This document shows, one piece after another, positions 52,841 to 61,457 of a stretch of 64,000 nucleotides of DNA. The notes under the pieces were generated by a model. It worked only from the letters and a program-made list of their open reading frames with translations. It had not been told where the DNA came from and searched no databases. The DNA lies in the NCBI RefSeq assembly GCF_900176395.1, contig NZ_FWXL01000004.1:207001-271000 (forward strand), read 5' to 3'. This DNA is from Novosphingobium sp. B1. Lineage in GTDB: Bacteria; Pseudomonadota; Alphaproteobacteria; Sphingomonadales; Sphingomonadaceae. Position 1 is the stretch's first letter. Each line of letters opens with the position of its first letter. The translations under genes and the position numbers were made by a program.

Positions 52841-54540
52841 GCCGGGGCACCTTCCTCTTCAGGGGTCTTGAGCATCTGCTTGAGCGCGACGAGCGCGCTG
52901 TCGGGCTTTTCGACGACGAGCCGCTGGGCAAGGCTGACTTGGCGAGCCAGCGCCTCGGCATCGACGACACCGGTCTCGGGGTTCTGCGCAGGCTGGATCG
53001 CCTGGGCCACTTCCTCGGCGGTGACCGTTTCAATGCTGTTCTCGGCCTCTCCATCCGCTTCGTCGTCTTCGGCTGGCTCACCCTTCTTGCCCTTCTTGGC
53101 AGACTTGGCTTCGGCGGGCGCAGGTTCGCGCTTGAGGGCCTTGATCAGCGGGCGAACTCCCAGCAGCAGCACCAGCAGGACTGCGATCAGGGCCACGGCA
53201 TTGCGCAGGATCGTGGCGAACCATGGCGTTTCCCAGAAGGGGGTCGGCGCAACATCAGCGGGCTTGAAGGCCCGGACAGCGACGGCCACCTGATCGCCAC
53301 GCGCGGTGTCGGCACCGACTGCGGCGCTGACCAGCTGCTTGATCTGCTCGATGTCCTGCGGCTTGGCCTTGGCCATGATCTCTGCGCTCAAGGCCACGGC
53401 GACCGACAGGCGCTTGATCTTGCCCGGAGTCTGGTTCGACACGGCCACTTCTCGGCCGAGTTCATACGTGCGCGAGGAGCTGGATTCGCCGTTGGCACCA
53501 GGCTGCGCAGGCGCCGCCTGCGTTCCTTGCGGAGCGCCCGGCTGGGCCGTCGTTGCCGGGGGCGGGGTGTTGGCGGTGACGCCTGGCACGCCTTGTGCGT
53601 TGGCGGCGCCGGCCTGCTGCGAGGCGCTTTGCGTTTCTTGCCGGACAACGCCCTGCTTGTCATAGCTTTCGCGCGCCGACGTGACCTGATCCATGTCGAG
53701 TTCGAGCTGGATCTCGGACGAGAAGTTGCCATCGCCCAGCATCGGCGTGAGCAGTTGCGAGACCTGCTGGCGCAGCTTGTCTTCCATGCGCTGCTGCAGT
53801 TCCAGCCGGTCGCCATCGGGCCCGGTCGTTTCAGAGAGCAAGGCGCCGTGCTGGTCGACAACGCGAACGGCATCGATCGAAAGGCCGGGGACAGACCCCG
53901 CGACGAGGTTGACGATCGCACGCACCTGGCTTTCCGAAAGCTGGCGACCGCGCTTCAGTTTGACCATGACCGAGGCCGAGGGCGGCACGCTTTCGCGCAC
54001 GAACACCGACTTTTCCGGCTCGGCAAGATGGACGCGCACGGCTTCGACGCCGTCGATTTCCATGACCGTCAGTTCAAGCTCGCGCTCACGCGCAGCCTGC
54101 AGACGCTGGCCCTCGAGGCCGCGGCTGGCGCCCATCGGCAGCTTGTCGAGCATCTGCGTGCCGGTTTCGGGCGTGGCGATGGCGCCGTCCGAGGCTGCAG
54201 CCATGCGCGCCTTGTAGAGATCGTCCTCGCCGACAGTGATCGCACCGGTGTCGTTGTCGATCTGATAGGGAATCGCGGCCTTGTCGAGGCTGGCGGTCAC
54301 TTCGGCGCGCTCGCTGTCGGAAAGCTGGCTGTAGAGCATGCGCTGCGGCGCGGGTGACATCGTCATCCACAGCACGGCAGAAAGGCCCGCAGCCGATACG
54401 CCCGCAAACCATGGCAAGGTGCGTCGCACCGGGGGCTGAGCCAGAAAGGCCTTGGCCCGCGTGCCGAAACTTCCGGCAGCGGGATCGGTCAGGACACCGA
54501 AGGTCGATGGTGCGGTTGTTGCGGGAACAAGGTCAGCCAT
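52837..54540 (-). CDS. fliF: Flagellar MS-ring protein FliF
   Basis: A 567-residue protein with a membrane helix near residues 40-60 (WFAGVSAAGLSAVLW) and another near 440-460 (LRNAVALIAVLLVLLLGV). Between them is the ring-building motif region (LDKAAIPYQIDNDTGAI and the later VRVHLAEPEKSVF). The C-terminal tail binds FliG. It overlaps fliG by 4 bp and is 4 bp from fliE. Confidence 0.97.
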   Translation of the reverse strand: MADLVPATTAPSTFGVLTDPAAGSFGTRAKAFLAQPPVRRTLPWFAGVSAAGLSAVLWMTMSPAPQRMLYSQLSDSERAEVTASLDKAAIPYQIDNDTGAITVGEDDLYKARMAAASDGAIATPETGTQMLDKLPMGASRGLEGQRLQAARERELELTVMEIDGVEAVRVHLAEPEKSVFVRESVPPSASVMVKLKRGRQLSESQVRAIVNLVAGSVPGLSIDAVRVVDQHGALLSETTGPDGDRLELQQRMEDKLRQQVSQLLTPMLGDGNFSSEIQLELDMDQVTSARESYDKQGVVRQETQSASQQAGAANAQGVPGVTANTPPPATTAQPGAPQGTQAAPAQPGANGESSSSRTYELGREVAVSNQTPGKIKRLSVAVALSAEIMAKAKPQDIEQIKQLVSAAVGADTARGDQVAVAVRAFKPADVAPTPFWETPWFATILRNAVALIAVLLVLLLGVRPLIKALKREPAPAEAKSAKKGKKGEPAEDDEADGEAENSIETVTAEEVAQAIQPAQNPETGVVDAEALARQVSLAQRLVVEKPDSALVALKQMLKTPEEEGAPA

Positions 54541-54544
54541 TCAA

Positions 54545-54922
54545 TCACACTCCCATCCGCATGATGTCCTGGTAGGCCGTCAGCAGCTTGTTGCGGACCT
54601 GCAGCGTGGCCTCGAACGCAACGCCGGCTTCCTGCCGGGCCAGCATGACCTTGGCGACGTCAACCACTTCGCCCTTTTCGTAAGCCTCGCTGATGGCGCT
54701 GGCCTGCTGCTGGCTGGCGTTGACGTTATCGAGTGCACCCTTGAGGCTTTCGGTAAAGCTGCCTGCCGGGCCGTTCGTGGCCTGGGGCCCTTGCGCACCT
54801 TGCGTGGCGTCGGGCGCCTTGACCTGCTGGAGCAGTTGCGAGCGCTCCATGATCTGCTGGCGCAGGGCCATGATGTCCTGGATGCCGGATGCCCTGGCAC
54901 CGATGCCGCCGATGCTGCTCAT
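54545..54922 (-). CDS. fliE: Flagellar hook-basal body protein FliE
   Basis: A 125-residue helical protein of the FliE family (GSFTESLKGALDNVNASQQQ, then VAKVMLARQEAGVAFEATLQ near the C-terminus). FliE joins the MS-ring to the rod. It is the first structural gene of the operon after the sigma-54 activator and overlaps it by 4 bp. Confidence 0.93.
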   Translation of the reverse strand: MSSIGGIGARASGIQDIMALRQQIMERSQLLQQVKAPDATQGAQGPQATNGPAGSFTESLKGALDNVNASQQQASAISEAYEKGEVVDVAKVMLARQEAGVAFEATLQVRNKLLTAYQDIMRMGV

Positions 54923-56202
54923 CGCCGGCCACCGACGGCCCTACCGTCCACTGACCGGCCGTTCACCTCGATGCCGGCTTCACGGAAGCTGGCAAGGCGG
55001 TAGCGCAGCGTGCGCTCGGAAATGCCGAGCTGGCGCGCGGCGGCGACGCGGCTGCCGTTGCAGGCCTCGAGCGTCGAGAGGATCGCGCGGGCTTCGGACA
55101 TCTGGACGATGTTGGACAGCTTGGCATCGCCCGTTGCCGGTGCAGCAACCGGTTCGTTGATCAGGCGGGCCGGCCGGTCGAACACGATGTGCGCAGCCTC
55201 GATCACCATGGCGTTGCCCGCCAGCACCAGCGCGCGGCGCATGACGTTTTCGAGTTCGCGGACGTTGCCCGGCCAGTTGTGCGCAAAGAGCAGCGCCAGC
55301 GCCTCGTCCGAAATCCACTGGGCGCTCTGCGAATGGCGCAGGGCCATCGCGAAGGCGAGCGGAGCGATGTCGTCAGGGCGTTCGCACAGGGCGCGCAGGG
55401 CAAGCGGGAAAACGTTGAGGCGGTAGTAGAGGTCGGCGCGGAAGCGCCCTTCCTCGACTTCCACGGGCAGGTCGCGGTTGGCGCAGGCAATCACGCGCAC
55501 ATCAACCTTGACCGGCTGCGTCGCACCCAAGGGCACGACTTCGCCTTCCTGCAACGCGCGCAGCAGCTTGGCCTGAAGGGTCAGTGGCATCTCGGCGATC
55601 TCGTCGAGCAGCAGGGTGCCGCCATCGGCCGCGCGGAAGAAGCCTTCGCTGGCAGCATTGGCACCGGTGAAGGCACCCTTCTGATGGCCGAACAGCAGCG
55701 CCTCGAGCATGGCTTCGGGCATGGCGGCACAGTTGATCGCGATGAACGGCTTGTCGGCGCGGGCGGAGCGTTCGTGGATGAAGCGGCTGAGCACTTCCTT
55801 GCCGGTGCCGGTGGGGCCGTTGATCAGGACGGGGATGTCGGTGGCGGCGATGCGTTCGGCCAGGGCAAGGATCGACAGGCTTTCGGGATCGGCGGCAATC
55901 GGCGCGCCTGGCTTGGCGGCACAGGCGAGCAGGGCGGCGAGCGCGGCTTCGCCCGCCCCGTCGGCATAGCGCAACGTGGCAACGCGATTGCCGGCCTGGC
56001 GCATGATCGCCGGGGCCTGCGCACGCTCGAGCAGGACAACCTGCTTGCGCGGCGGCAGGGCCGCGTTCTCGAATGCATCGGCCAGCAGCGACTGACCTTC
56101 CGCACCGTAGTTCGAAAGCACCGAAGCTGCGCGCTGAACCAGCGCTGCGTGGGCTTTTGCCGCCGCTTCGGTGAACTGCAGTGCTCCGCAATCGCGAATC
56201 AT
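54919..56202 (-). CDS. Sigma-54-dependent flagellar transcription activator (FlbD-like)
   Basis: A 427-residue activator. The N-terminal region (about residues 1-100) is not a recognisable receiver domain. The AAA+ domain has Walker A GPTGTGKEV, the sigma-54 contact GAFTGA, and Walker B LLLDEIAEM. A Fis-like helix-turn-helix (RVAAARQLGISERTLRYRL) lies at the C-terminus. In Caulobacter, FlbD of this type controls late flagellar genes from ftr sites. Start at ATG 56202 is preceded by AGGGG; a start at 56235 is the alternative. It heads the flagellar operon. Confidence 0.88.
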   Translation of the reverse strand: MIRDCGALQFTEAAAKAHAALVQRAASVLSNYGAEGQSLLADAFENAALPPRKQVVLLERAQAPAIMRQAGNRVATLRYADGAGEAALAALLACAAKPGAPIAADPESLSILALAERIAATDIPVLINGPTGTGKEVLSRFIHERSARADKPFIAINCAAMPEAMLEALLFGHQKGAFTGANAASEGFFRAADGGTLLLDEIAEMPLTLQAKLLRALQEGEVVPLGATQPVKVDVRVIACANRDLPVEVEEGRFRADLYYRLNVFPLALRALCERPDDIAPLAFAMALRHSQSAQWISDEALALLFAHNWPGNVRELENVMRRALVLAGNAMVIEAAHIVFDRPARLINEPVAAPATGDAKLSNIVQMSEARAILSTLEACNGSRVAAARQLGISERTLRYRLASFREAGIEVNGRSVDGRAVGGRR

Positions 56203-56309
56203 TTCAAGACCCCTGTTAACCATCCTGTCTGGCACCCTCTTTCGCGCGGGACCGACAAACAGGTTGAAACTTTAAGGGGTCGGGTAACCCTAAGTGCGAT
56301 TACCTAGGT

Positions 56310-56362
56310 CCGGCATTCTTTTGCCGGGTGGCAACTTAAAACCGGCTGCACTTTGCCGGTCT
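56310..56362. promoter_or_regulatory. Two inverted repeats and a possible flagellin promoter
   Basis: CCGGCA at 56310 pairs with TGCCGG ending 56327, and ACCGGC at 56341 pairs with GCCGGT ending 56360, between the divergent activator and flagellin genes. They may be enhancer sites for a FlbD-type activator. The second repeat overlaps a sigma-28-like match, TAAA at 56337 followed 14 bp later by GCCGGTCT; the spacing is one base short of the classic 15. No correctly spaced -24/-12 sigma-54 element was found. Confidence 0.4.
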
Positions 56363-56439
56363 AGCTTTCCGACAGCCGTGTCGATCCTCTGACCCGGCAG
56401 TCCTTTCGGGAACGACACACCACCCACCGGAGAAGAAAA

Positions 56440-57267
56440 ATGGCGGTAATCAATACCAACATCAGCGCCTTGAAGGCGACCAACTCGTCCAACATGGCCA
56501 ACAAGATGCTCGGCACGGCCATGGAGCGCCTGTCGACCGGCAAGCGCATCAACGGCGCGAAGGACGACGCGGCCGGTCTGGCCATTGCCACCAGCATGAC
56601 TGCGCAGATCAAGGGCATGAACCAGGGCGTTCGCAACGCCAACGACGGCATCTCGCTGGCGCAGACCGCTGAAGGTGCGCTCAACGAAGTCACCAACATG
56701 CTTCAGCGTGTGCGTGAACTGGCCACGCAGTCGGCTTCGGGTACTTATCAGGACACCACCGACCGCGCCTACATGCAGACGGAAGTCGACGAGTTGACCC
56801 AGCAGCTCGATCAGATCATCACTAACACCAAGTTCAACGGCGTTGAGCTTTTCAGTGGCGCGACGCCTACTGTGACGGTGCAGACTGGCGCAAACGGTTC
56901 GGATACGGTCGATCTGACGATGGCTGACCTGACCACGCTGGCTGCCTCGGGCGGTGCGGCAGGCTCCTATGACGTTTCGTCGGCAACGGCTGCCAACACG
57001 CTCCTCGGAACCTTGGATACCGAACTCGATTCGATCTCCAGCGCACGTGCTACGCTCGGTGCCGGCATGAACCGTCTGGAATCGGTGGTTAACAACCTCA
57101 ACGACAACATCACCAACCTGTCGGACGCCCGTTCGCGCATTCAGGACACCGACTACTCGACCGAAACCACGCAGATGGCCAAGGCCCAGATCCTTTCGCA
57201 GGCCTCGACCGCGATGATCGCACAGGCCAACCAGAGCCAGCAGAACGTGCTGTCGCTGCTGCGTTAA
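56440..57267 (+). CDS. fliC: Flagellin
   Basis: A 275-residue flagellin with the conserved N-terminal (VINTNISALKATNSSN... STGKRINGAKDDAAGLAIA) and C-terminal (DARSRIQDTDYSTETTQMAK) helices and a short central domain. A good ribosome site (GGAGAAG) precedes the ATG. Only one flagellin gene lies in this region, transcribed away from the activator operon. Confidence 0.97.
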   Translation: MAVINTNISALKATNSSNMANKMLGTAMERLSTGKRINGAKDDAAGLAIATSMTAQIKGMNQGVRNANDGISLAQTAEGALNEVTNMLQRVRELATQSASGTYQDTTDRAYMQTEVDELTQQLDQIITNTKFNGVELFSGATPTVTVQTGANGSDTVDLTMADLTTLAASGGAAGSYDVSSATAANTLLGTLDTELDSISSARATLGAGMNRLESVVNNLNDNITNLSDARSRIQDTDYSTETTQMAKAQILSQASTAMIAQANQSQQNVLSLLR

Positions 57268-57307
57268 AGAATGAGAAGCGCCTGTCTCCACCAGGCGTGA
57301 TCATGAA

Positions 57308-57332
57308 CCCGGCGGCCTTCCCAGCCGCCGGG
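57308..57332 (+). terminator. Hairpin terminator after flagellin
   Basis: CCCGGCGGC pairs with GCCGCCGGG around a 7-base loop, followed by CCTTTCTG. It lies 41 bp after the flagellin stop, in line with end of that transcript. Confidence 0.8.
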
Positions 57333-57361
57333 CCTTTCTGCATTCTCCGGTGCAATACGAA

Positions 57362-57391
57362 GAAAGGCGGCCCGTTGCTGGGCCGCCTTTC
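57362..57391. terminator. Second hairpin, between flagellin and the convergent protease gene
   Basis: GAAAGGCGGCCC pairs with GGGCCGCCTTTC around a 6-base loop. The stem ends in an A-T/U-rich part on both strands, so it can stop the minus-strand protease transcript, which ends at 57412, as well as read-through from flagellin. Confidence 0.8.
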
Positions 57392-57411
57392 GAACGTCCA
57401 GATGGCGCGGG

Positions 57412-58644
57412 TTACTTCACGCCAACGGGGAAGCGCACGCCATTCGGCGCGGCCGTGGAAAGCCGTCCGTCGCTCCGCGGACCGCCCAGCAGGACCAGAC
57501 CGGCAAGATGCGGCGTGGCCATCGAGGTTCCCGAGATCGTGTTGTAGCCGCCGCTCAGCCAGGTGGACAGGATCGACACGCCGGGCTCGGCAAAGTCCAC
57601 CGGGTCGTTGATGACCGAGTAGTTCGAGAAGCTCGCGAAAGCGTCCGTGCTCGAAACCGCCGCGACCGTATAGATATACGGGCCGTCGGTGCGCGCGGGC
57701 GAGTGGTTGTTGGCATCGTCGGTTTCGTTACCGGCGGCGAGTGCGAAAATCACCTTGCTGTTGTTCGACGCATTGAGCACTGCGGTGTCCAGCAGCTCCG
57801 AAACCGGACCGCCAAGGCTCATGTTCGCGACATCGCCTGCCTTGCCGACGGACGCCACGTAATCCACCCCGGCAATGACATCGGAATAGGCACCGCTGCC
57901 GCGCCGGTCGAGCACGCGCACAGCCACGACCTTTGCTCCTGCGGCAACGCCGACCACGCCGATGCCGTTGATTTTTGCGGCGATGGTTCCCGAAACATGG
58001 GTGCCGTGACCGTTAAGATCCTGCGGCGAGGTTTCACGGGAGACGAAATTCTTGCTGAGCGTGGTATCGACGTTGAGATCGGGGTGGGTCAGGTCGATGC
58101 CGCTGTCGATCACGAAGGCGCGGCCCGTTCCGCTGTAGGCGGCGCCGCCACCGACGCGGGTGATGCCGACAGGTGTGGTTTCGGCAGTCGAGCCGCCGCC
58201 GCCGCCAGGCTTGGCCAGCGCGTTCACCGGATCGATGATCGTGGCGATCTGATCGGCTTCGCAATAAGCGATGTTGGGGTTGTGTTCGGCAACGACTGCT
58301 GCCGCCTTGGCGGGCAGGTTGATCGAGAAGCCCTGCAGTGCGTGGGCATAGACATGGCCGATGCGGCCGCCGGCCTTGCCGACGACCTTGTTGGCCTCTG
58401 CCCGCTCGGCCCCCGGCGCGACGGCGCCAGCCTTGAACACGCAGATCCAGCTATCGGGAATGGTGGTGCCGGGTGCTGCCGACTGCGTGGCGCTGGCCTG
58501 GACGAGCGATGCTCCCCCGCTGCCGCTTGAAGCCGGAAGAAGCACGGGGCCCGCGCCCGCTCCCTTCGTGCCGCCCGCTGCGGCAAAGACAATTCCTGCG
58601 AGGGCCAGAGCAGATACCGTGGCCATTGCTGCAAGTTTCTTCAT
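57412..58644 (-). CDS. Secreted subtilisin-like (S8) serine protease
   Basis: A 410-residue protein with a signal peptide (KKLAAMATVSALALAGIVFAA) and an inhibitor-I9-like propeptide (about residues 65-132). The catalytic triad is visible: Asp180 in FVIDSGIDLTHPDL, His213 in NGHGTHVSGT, Ser374 in SGTSMATPHLAG, with the oxyanion Asn306 in AAGN. It would be exported and activated by removal of the propeptide. It lies inside the flagellar locus, between flagellin and motB, transcribed on the same strand as motB 147 bp downstream of it. Its 5' leader forms a hairpin. Confidence 0.94.
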   Translation of the reverse strand: MKKLAAMATVSALALAGIVFAAAGGTKGAGAGPVLLPASSGSGGASLVQASATQSAAPGTTIPDSWICVFKAGAVAPGAERAEANKVVGKAGGRIGHVYAHALQGFSINLPAKAAAVVAEHNPNIAYCEADQIATIIDPVNALAKPGGGGGSTAETTPVGITRVGGGAAYSGTGRAFVIDSGIDLTHPDLNVDTTLSKNFVSRETSPQDLNGHGTHVSGTIAAKINGIGVVGVAAGAKVVAVRVLDRRGSGAYSDVIAGVDYVASVGKAGDVANMSLGGPVSELLDTAVLNASNNSKVIFALAAGNETDDANNHSPARTDGPYIYTVAAVSSTDAFASFSNYSVINDPVDFAEPGVSILSTWLSGGYNTISGTSMATPHLAGLVLLGGPRSDGRLSTAAPNGVRFPVGVK

Positions 58645-58646
58645 CC

Positions 58647-58687
58647 GTGATGCACTCCCCGTCGATTGCGCGGGGTCAGGGCATCAC
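58647..58687 (-). promoter_or_regulatory. Nested inverted repeat that could bury the protease ribosome binding site
   Basis: On the minus strand the leader has GTGATGC and CCCCG, then CGGGG and GCATCAC, ending 2 bases before the ATG. The GGGGAG ribosome site lies in the downstream arm. If formed in RNA, the hairpin would block ribosome binding, as in thermosensor leaders. The arm ends are interrupted by short bulges. Confidence 0.5.
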
Positions 58688-58791
58688 ACCCTTGCGCACC
58701 CCCGCGCGATTTCGGGAAGCTGCACCGGAGCAGTTGCAATCGCAACCACCGTTTCATCCGTATTTCAGGTTTGTGTCATTTTGTTCGTTAA

Positions 58792-59631
58792 TCAGCCGGT
58801 AATCAGGATCGACATGCGGCGATTGCGCGGATCTGCCGGGTTGTTCTGGATCAGCGGCTCACGATCGGCCACGCCCTCGATGCGGCGGAAGCGCGGCTCG
58901 ACGATGCCCTGGCGCGTCAGCGCCTGACGAGTAGCCTCGGCGCGACCGGCAGACAGCGACCAGTTGTTGGCCACCCCGTTCTTCCATGGCAGCGAATCCG
59001 TGTGCCCGCGCACGGTGATCTGGCTGGTATCGGGCGCAATCGCCTGACCGATGGCGCGCAGCAGCTCGGCCGCGTCCGGGGTCAAGACCGTCGTGCCCAG
59101 CAGGAACATCGAGAAATCGGCATCGTCGACCAGATCGAGCCTGATGCCTTCAGGCGTTTCGGTCATCCGCACCTGCCGGGCCAGACGCTTGAGCTTTTCC
59201 GACTGCGCGAGCTTCTGCGCGATCCGCTCCTTCATCACCTGGCTGCGCTTGACCTTGCTGCCGCCTTCCTTGGCGCCGCCCGATGCATCGCGCGGGATCG
59301 AAAGAGTCTTGTTGCCGGTCTGTCCGGCACGGTTCGGATAGTCGTCGGCATCGGTCAGCGACGACCCGCCAAGCACACCGTATCCACCGGCGCTACCCTG
59401 CTTCACCTTTACCAGTGTCGGCGTGAAGTAGTCGGCAATGCCCTTGCGCTGCTTTTCGGTCGTCGCGCCGAGCAGCCACATCAGCAGGAAGAAGGCCATC
59501 ATTGCGGTGACGAAGTCCGCGTAGGCGACCTTCCACGCGCCGCCATGATGGCCGCCGGCCACGACCGTGATCTTCTTGACGATGATCGGTTTGGGCGGCT
59601 CGTTCTTGCCCTTGGCAGGTGCCTTGGCCAT
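58792..59631 (-). CDS. motB: Flagellar stator protein MotB
   Basis: A 279-residue protein with one membrane helix starting at YADFVTAMMAFFLLMWLL (Asp39 is the proton-binding residue) and a C-terminal OmpA-like peptidoglycan-binding domain (ITVRGHTDSLPWKNG... LSAGRAEATRQAL... PRNRRMSIL). MotA and MotB form the stator that drives rotation. It follows motA by 3 bp. Confidence 0.96.
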   Translation of the reverse strand: MAKAPAKGKNEPPKPIIVKKITVVAGGHHGGAWKVAYADFVTAMMAFFLLMWLLGATTEKQRKGIADYFTPTLVKVKQGSAGGYGVLGGSSLTDADDYPNRAGQTGNKTLSIPRDASGGAKEGGSKVKRSQVMKERIAQKLAQSEKLKRLARQVRMTETPEGIRLDLVDDADFSMFLLGTTVLTPDAAELLRAIGQAIAPDTSQITVRGHTDSLPWKNGVANNWSLSAGRAEATRQALTRQGIVEPRFRRIEGVADREPLIQNNPADPRNRRMSILITG

Positions 59632-59634
59632 GGC

Positions 59635-60498
59635 TTATCTGCCGCGCAGAGCGTCGAGGAGTTCCGAAAGGCCGGGGCGGAAGGCGTGGCCCAGGCCCGA
59701 CCGCGCGCTTTCGACGACCAGCGGCTGCGGCCAGCCGTGCAAGCTGGCAATGATCACCTGCTTCACCGCCTGGAAGATCATCTCGTCCTGATCGAGCACC
59801 TGCTTGAGACGACCTGCAATCGGCGCGACGATGCCGTAGGCGAGCAGCACGCCCATGAAGGTCCCGACGAGGGCCGAACCGATCATCGCACCCAGAATCG
59901 ATGGCGGCTTGTCGATCGAGCCCATGGTCTTGACCACGCCGAGAACGGCCGCGACGATGCCGAGTGCCGGCAGTGCGTCGGCAAGGCCCTGCAGCGCATG
60001 CTGCGCCTCTGCCGCTTCGTGGAAATGCGTCTTCATCGCGTGGTCCATCACGTCTTCGACCGCATGGACTTCCAGCGTTCCCGAGGACACGACGATCAGC
60101 GTCAGCGTGTCGCAGATCAGGGCGGTCAGCGCATGATTGGCAAGAAGCTTGGGGTATTCAGCGAAGATCGGCGAATTCTTCGGATCGGTGACATGGCTTT
60201 CCAGCGCCACCGGGCCGTCGCTGCGCAGGATCTTCATGAGCTTGGTGCAAAGCACGATCGCATCGACGTGATCCTGCTTCGAATGCTGCGGTCCCTTGAA
60301 CACCTTCTTGAAACCGCCACCGATGCCCTTCAACTCGTGCATCGAGTTGCCGGTCACCACTGCGCCCAGTGCCGCGCCGCCGATGATCAGCATTTCATGC
60401 GGAATGGCGTGCATGACCGGGCCAAGCGCGCCGCCGGTGATGGCGAAGCCGCCAAAGACCATGGCGAGCAGGATGACGATGCCAACGATGACGAACAT
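59635..60498 (-). CDS. motA: Flagellar stator protein MotA
   Basis: A 287-residue protein with four membrane helices and the large cytoplasmic loop of MotA (SALVGTFMGVLLAYGIVAPI near the C-terminal helices, LGVVKTMGSI before them). It conducts ions with MotB and interacts with FliG. It is 32 bp from flgL and 3 bp from motB. Confidence 0.96.
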   Translation of the reverse strand: MFVIVGIVILLAMVFGGFAITGGALGPVMHAIPHEMLIIGGAALGAVVTGNSMHELKGIGGGFKKVFKGPQHSKQDHVDAIVLCTKLMKILRSDGPVALESHVTDPKNSPIFAEYPKLLANHALTALICDTLTLIVVSSGTLEVHAVEDVMDHAMKTHFHEAAEAQHALQGLADALPALGIVAAVLGVVKTMGSIDKPPSILGAMIGSALVGTFMGVLLAYGIVAPIAGRLKQVLDQDEMIFQAVKQVIIASLHGWPQPLVVESARSGLGHAFRPGLSELLDALRGR

Positions 60499-60530
60499 GA
60501 ACTACTATTCCCGGTCTATGGCTGCGGCGC

Positions 60531-61451
60531 TCAATTCAGCACGCTGAAGAGCGAAAGGTTGGCGAGCCTCGAAAAGCTGGCCTGGCTGGCTTCGAGCACC
60601 AGCATGGTGTTCTGCAGCTTGGCGATGGATTCGGTAAGGTCTGCGCCGCCGACCTCGGTCTTCTCGGTGGTGCGCATTTCAGACAGAGAAGTGCGCCGCT
60701 CGGTGTTGAGGTCGATCCACGACAGGCGCGAGCCGACGACCGTCTGCGCGGTGGTGATCGCGTTAAGTCCATCGGTGAGCGCCGTCAGCGTATTGCTGGC
60801 AGCCGTGGCTCCGCCGGCGCCGCTCTTGAGCGCATCGGCAAGGTCCTTCGTGACGGCCAAAAGGTCTACGGTGGCGTTTCCGGACTTGAACTTGAGGAAC
60901 TCCGGTCCCGTCACGCCGCGCGTAACCGACTGTCCGCCGCCCAGCGATATTACCGCTGCGTTTGGCGTGCCAGCATAAGTCGCGTTGCCGCTGGCATCGA
61001 GCGTATACGCATCAGCCGCGCTTTCTCCACCGAACAGAGCGTTGCCGCTCCCATCGCGGGCGTTGGCGAGGGCGACCAGATTGTCGCGGAGCTGCGCCAC
61101 TTCCTCGCCAATTCCGGCGCGTTGGCTGGGGCTGAGCGTGCCGGACGCCGCCTGCGTGGTCAGTTCCTGCAGACGCGTGACGACATTGGCGAACTGCGAG
61201 AGGGCATTGTCGGTCAAGGTCAGATCAGTGGTGGCGCGATTGGTGGCGGCGGTGTCGACTTCGTCGAGCGCGTCGGCCCGGGCGAGCTGGCGCAGCCGCG
61301 AAGCAGCAACCGGATCGTCGGACGAACGCTGCAGGCGCTGCCCGGTCGACATTTCTGCCTGCGTTTCCTCGGCCTGCTTGCGCAGCGCGGTCAGGTCCAT
61401 GACGGACCTTTCGAAGAAGGCGCTGGTCGAGGTGCCGTAGATCGTGCTCAT
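60531..61451 (-). CDS. flgL: Flagellar hook-filament junction protein FlgL
   Basis: A 306-residue flagellin-like protein. The N-terminus is FlgL-type (TALRKQAEETQAEMSTGQRL, then SSDDPVAASRLRQL) and the C-terminus has a coiled-coil of ESIAKLQNTMLVLEASQASF type. It joins hook and filament with FlgK. It follows flgK by 6 bp. Confidence 0.95.
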   Translation of the reverse strand: MSTIYGTSTSAFFERSVMDLTALRKQAEETQAEMSTGQRLQRSSDDPVAASRLRQLARADALDEVDTAATNRATTDLTLTDNALSQFANVVTRLQELTTQAASGTLSPSQRAGIGEEVAQLRDNLVALANARDGSGNALFGGESAADAYTLDASGNATYAGTPNAAVISLGGGQSVTRGVTGPEFLKFKSGNATVDLLAVTKDLADALKSGAGGATAASNTLTALTDGLNAITTAQTVVGSRLSWIDLNTERRTSLSEMRTTEKTEVGGADLTESIAKLQNTMLVLEASQASFSRLANLSLFSVLN

Positions 61452-61457
61452 GGCTGG

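Noticed and set aside
50174..54357. Long plus-strand frames opposite fliI, fliG and fliF
   Set aside because: All are antisense to genes with Walker or EHPQ motifs, so they are treated as shadows.
56310..56362. Sigma-54 -24/-12 promoter for flagellin
   Set aside because: GG and GC pairs occur twice but with 9 bases between them instead of 10, so the match is not accepted as a sigma-54 promoter.
59002..60978. 658-codon plus-strand frame opposite motA, motB and flgL
   Set aside because: It is entirely antisense to three recognised genes with catalytic or structural motifs and has the His/Arg-rich composition of a shadow frame.
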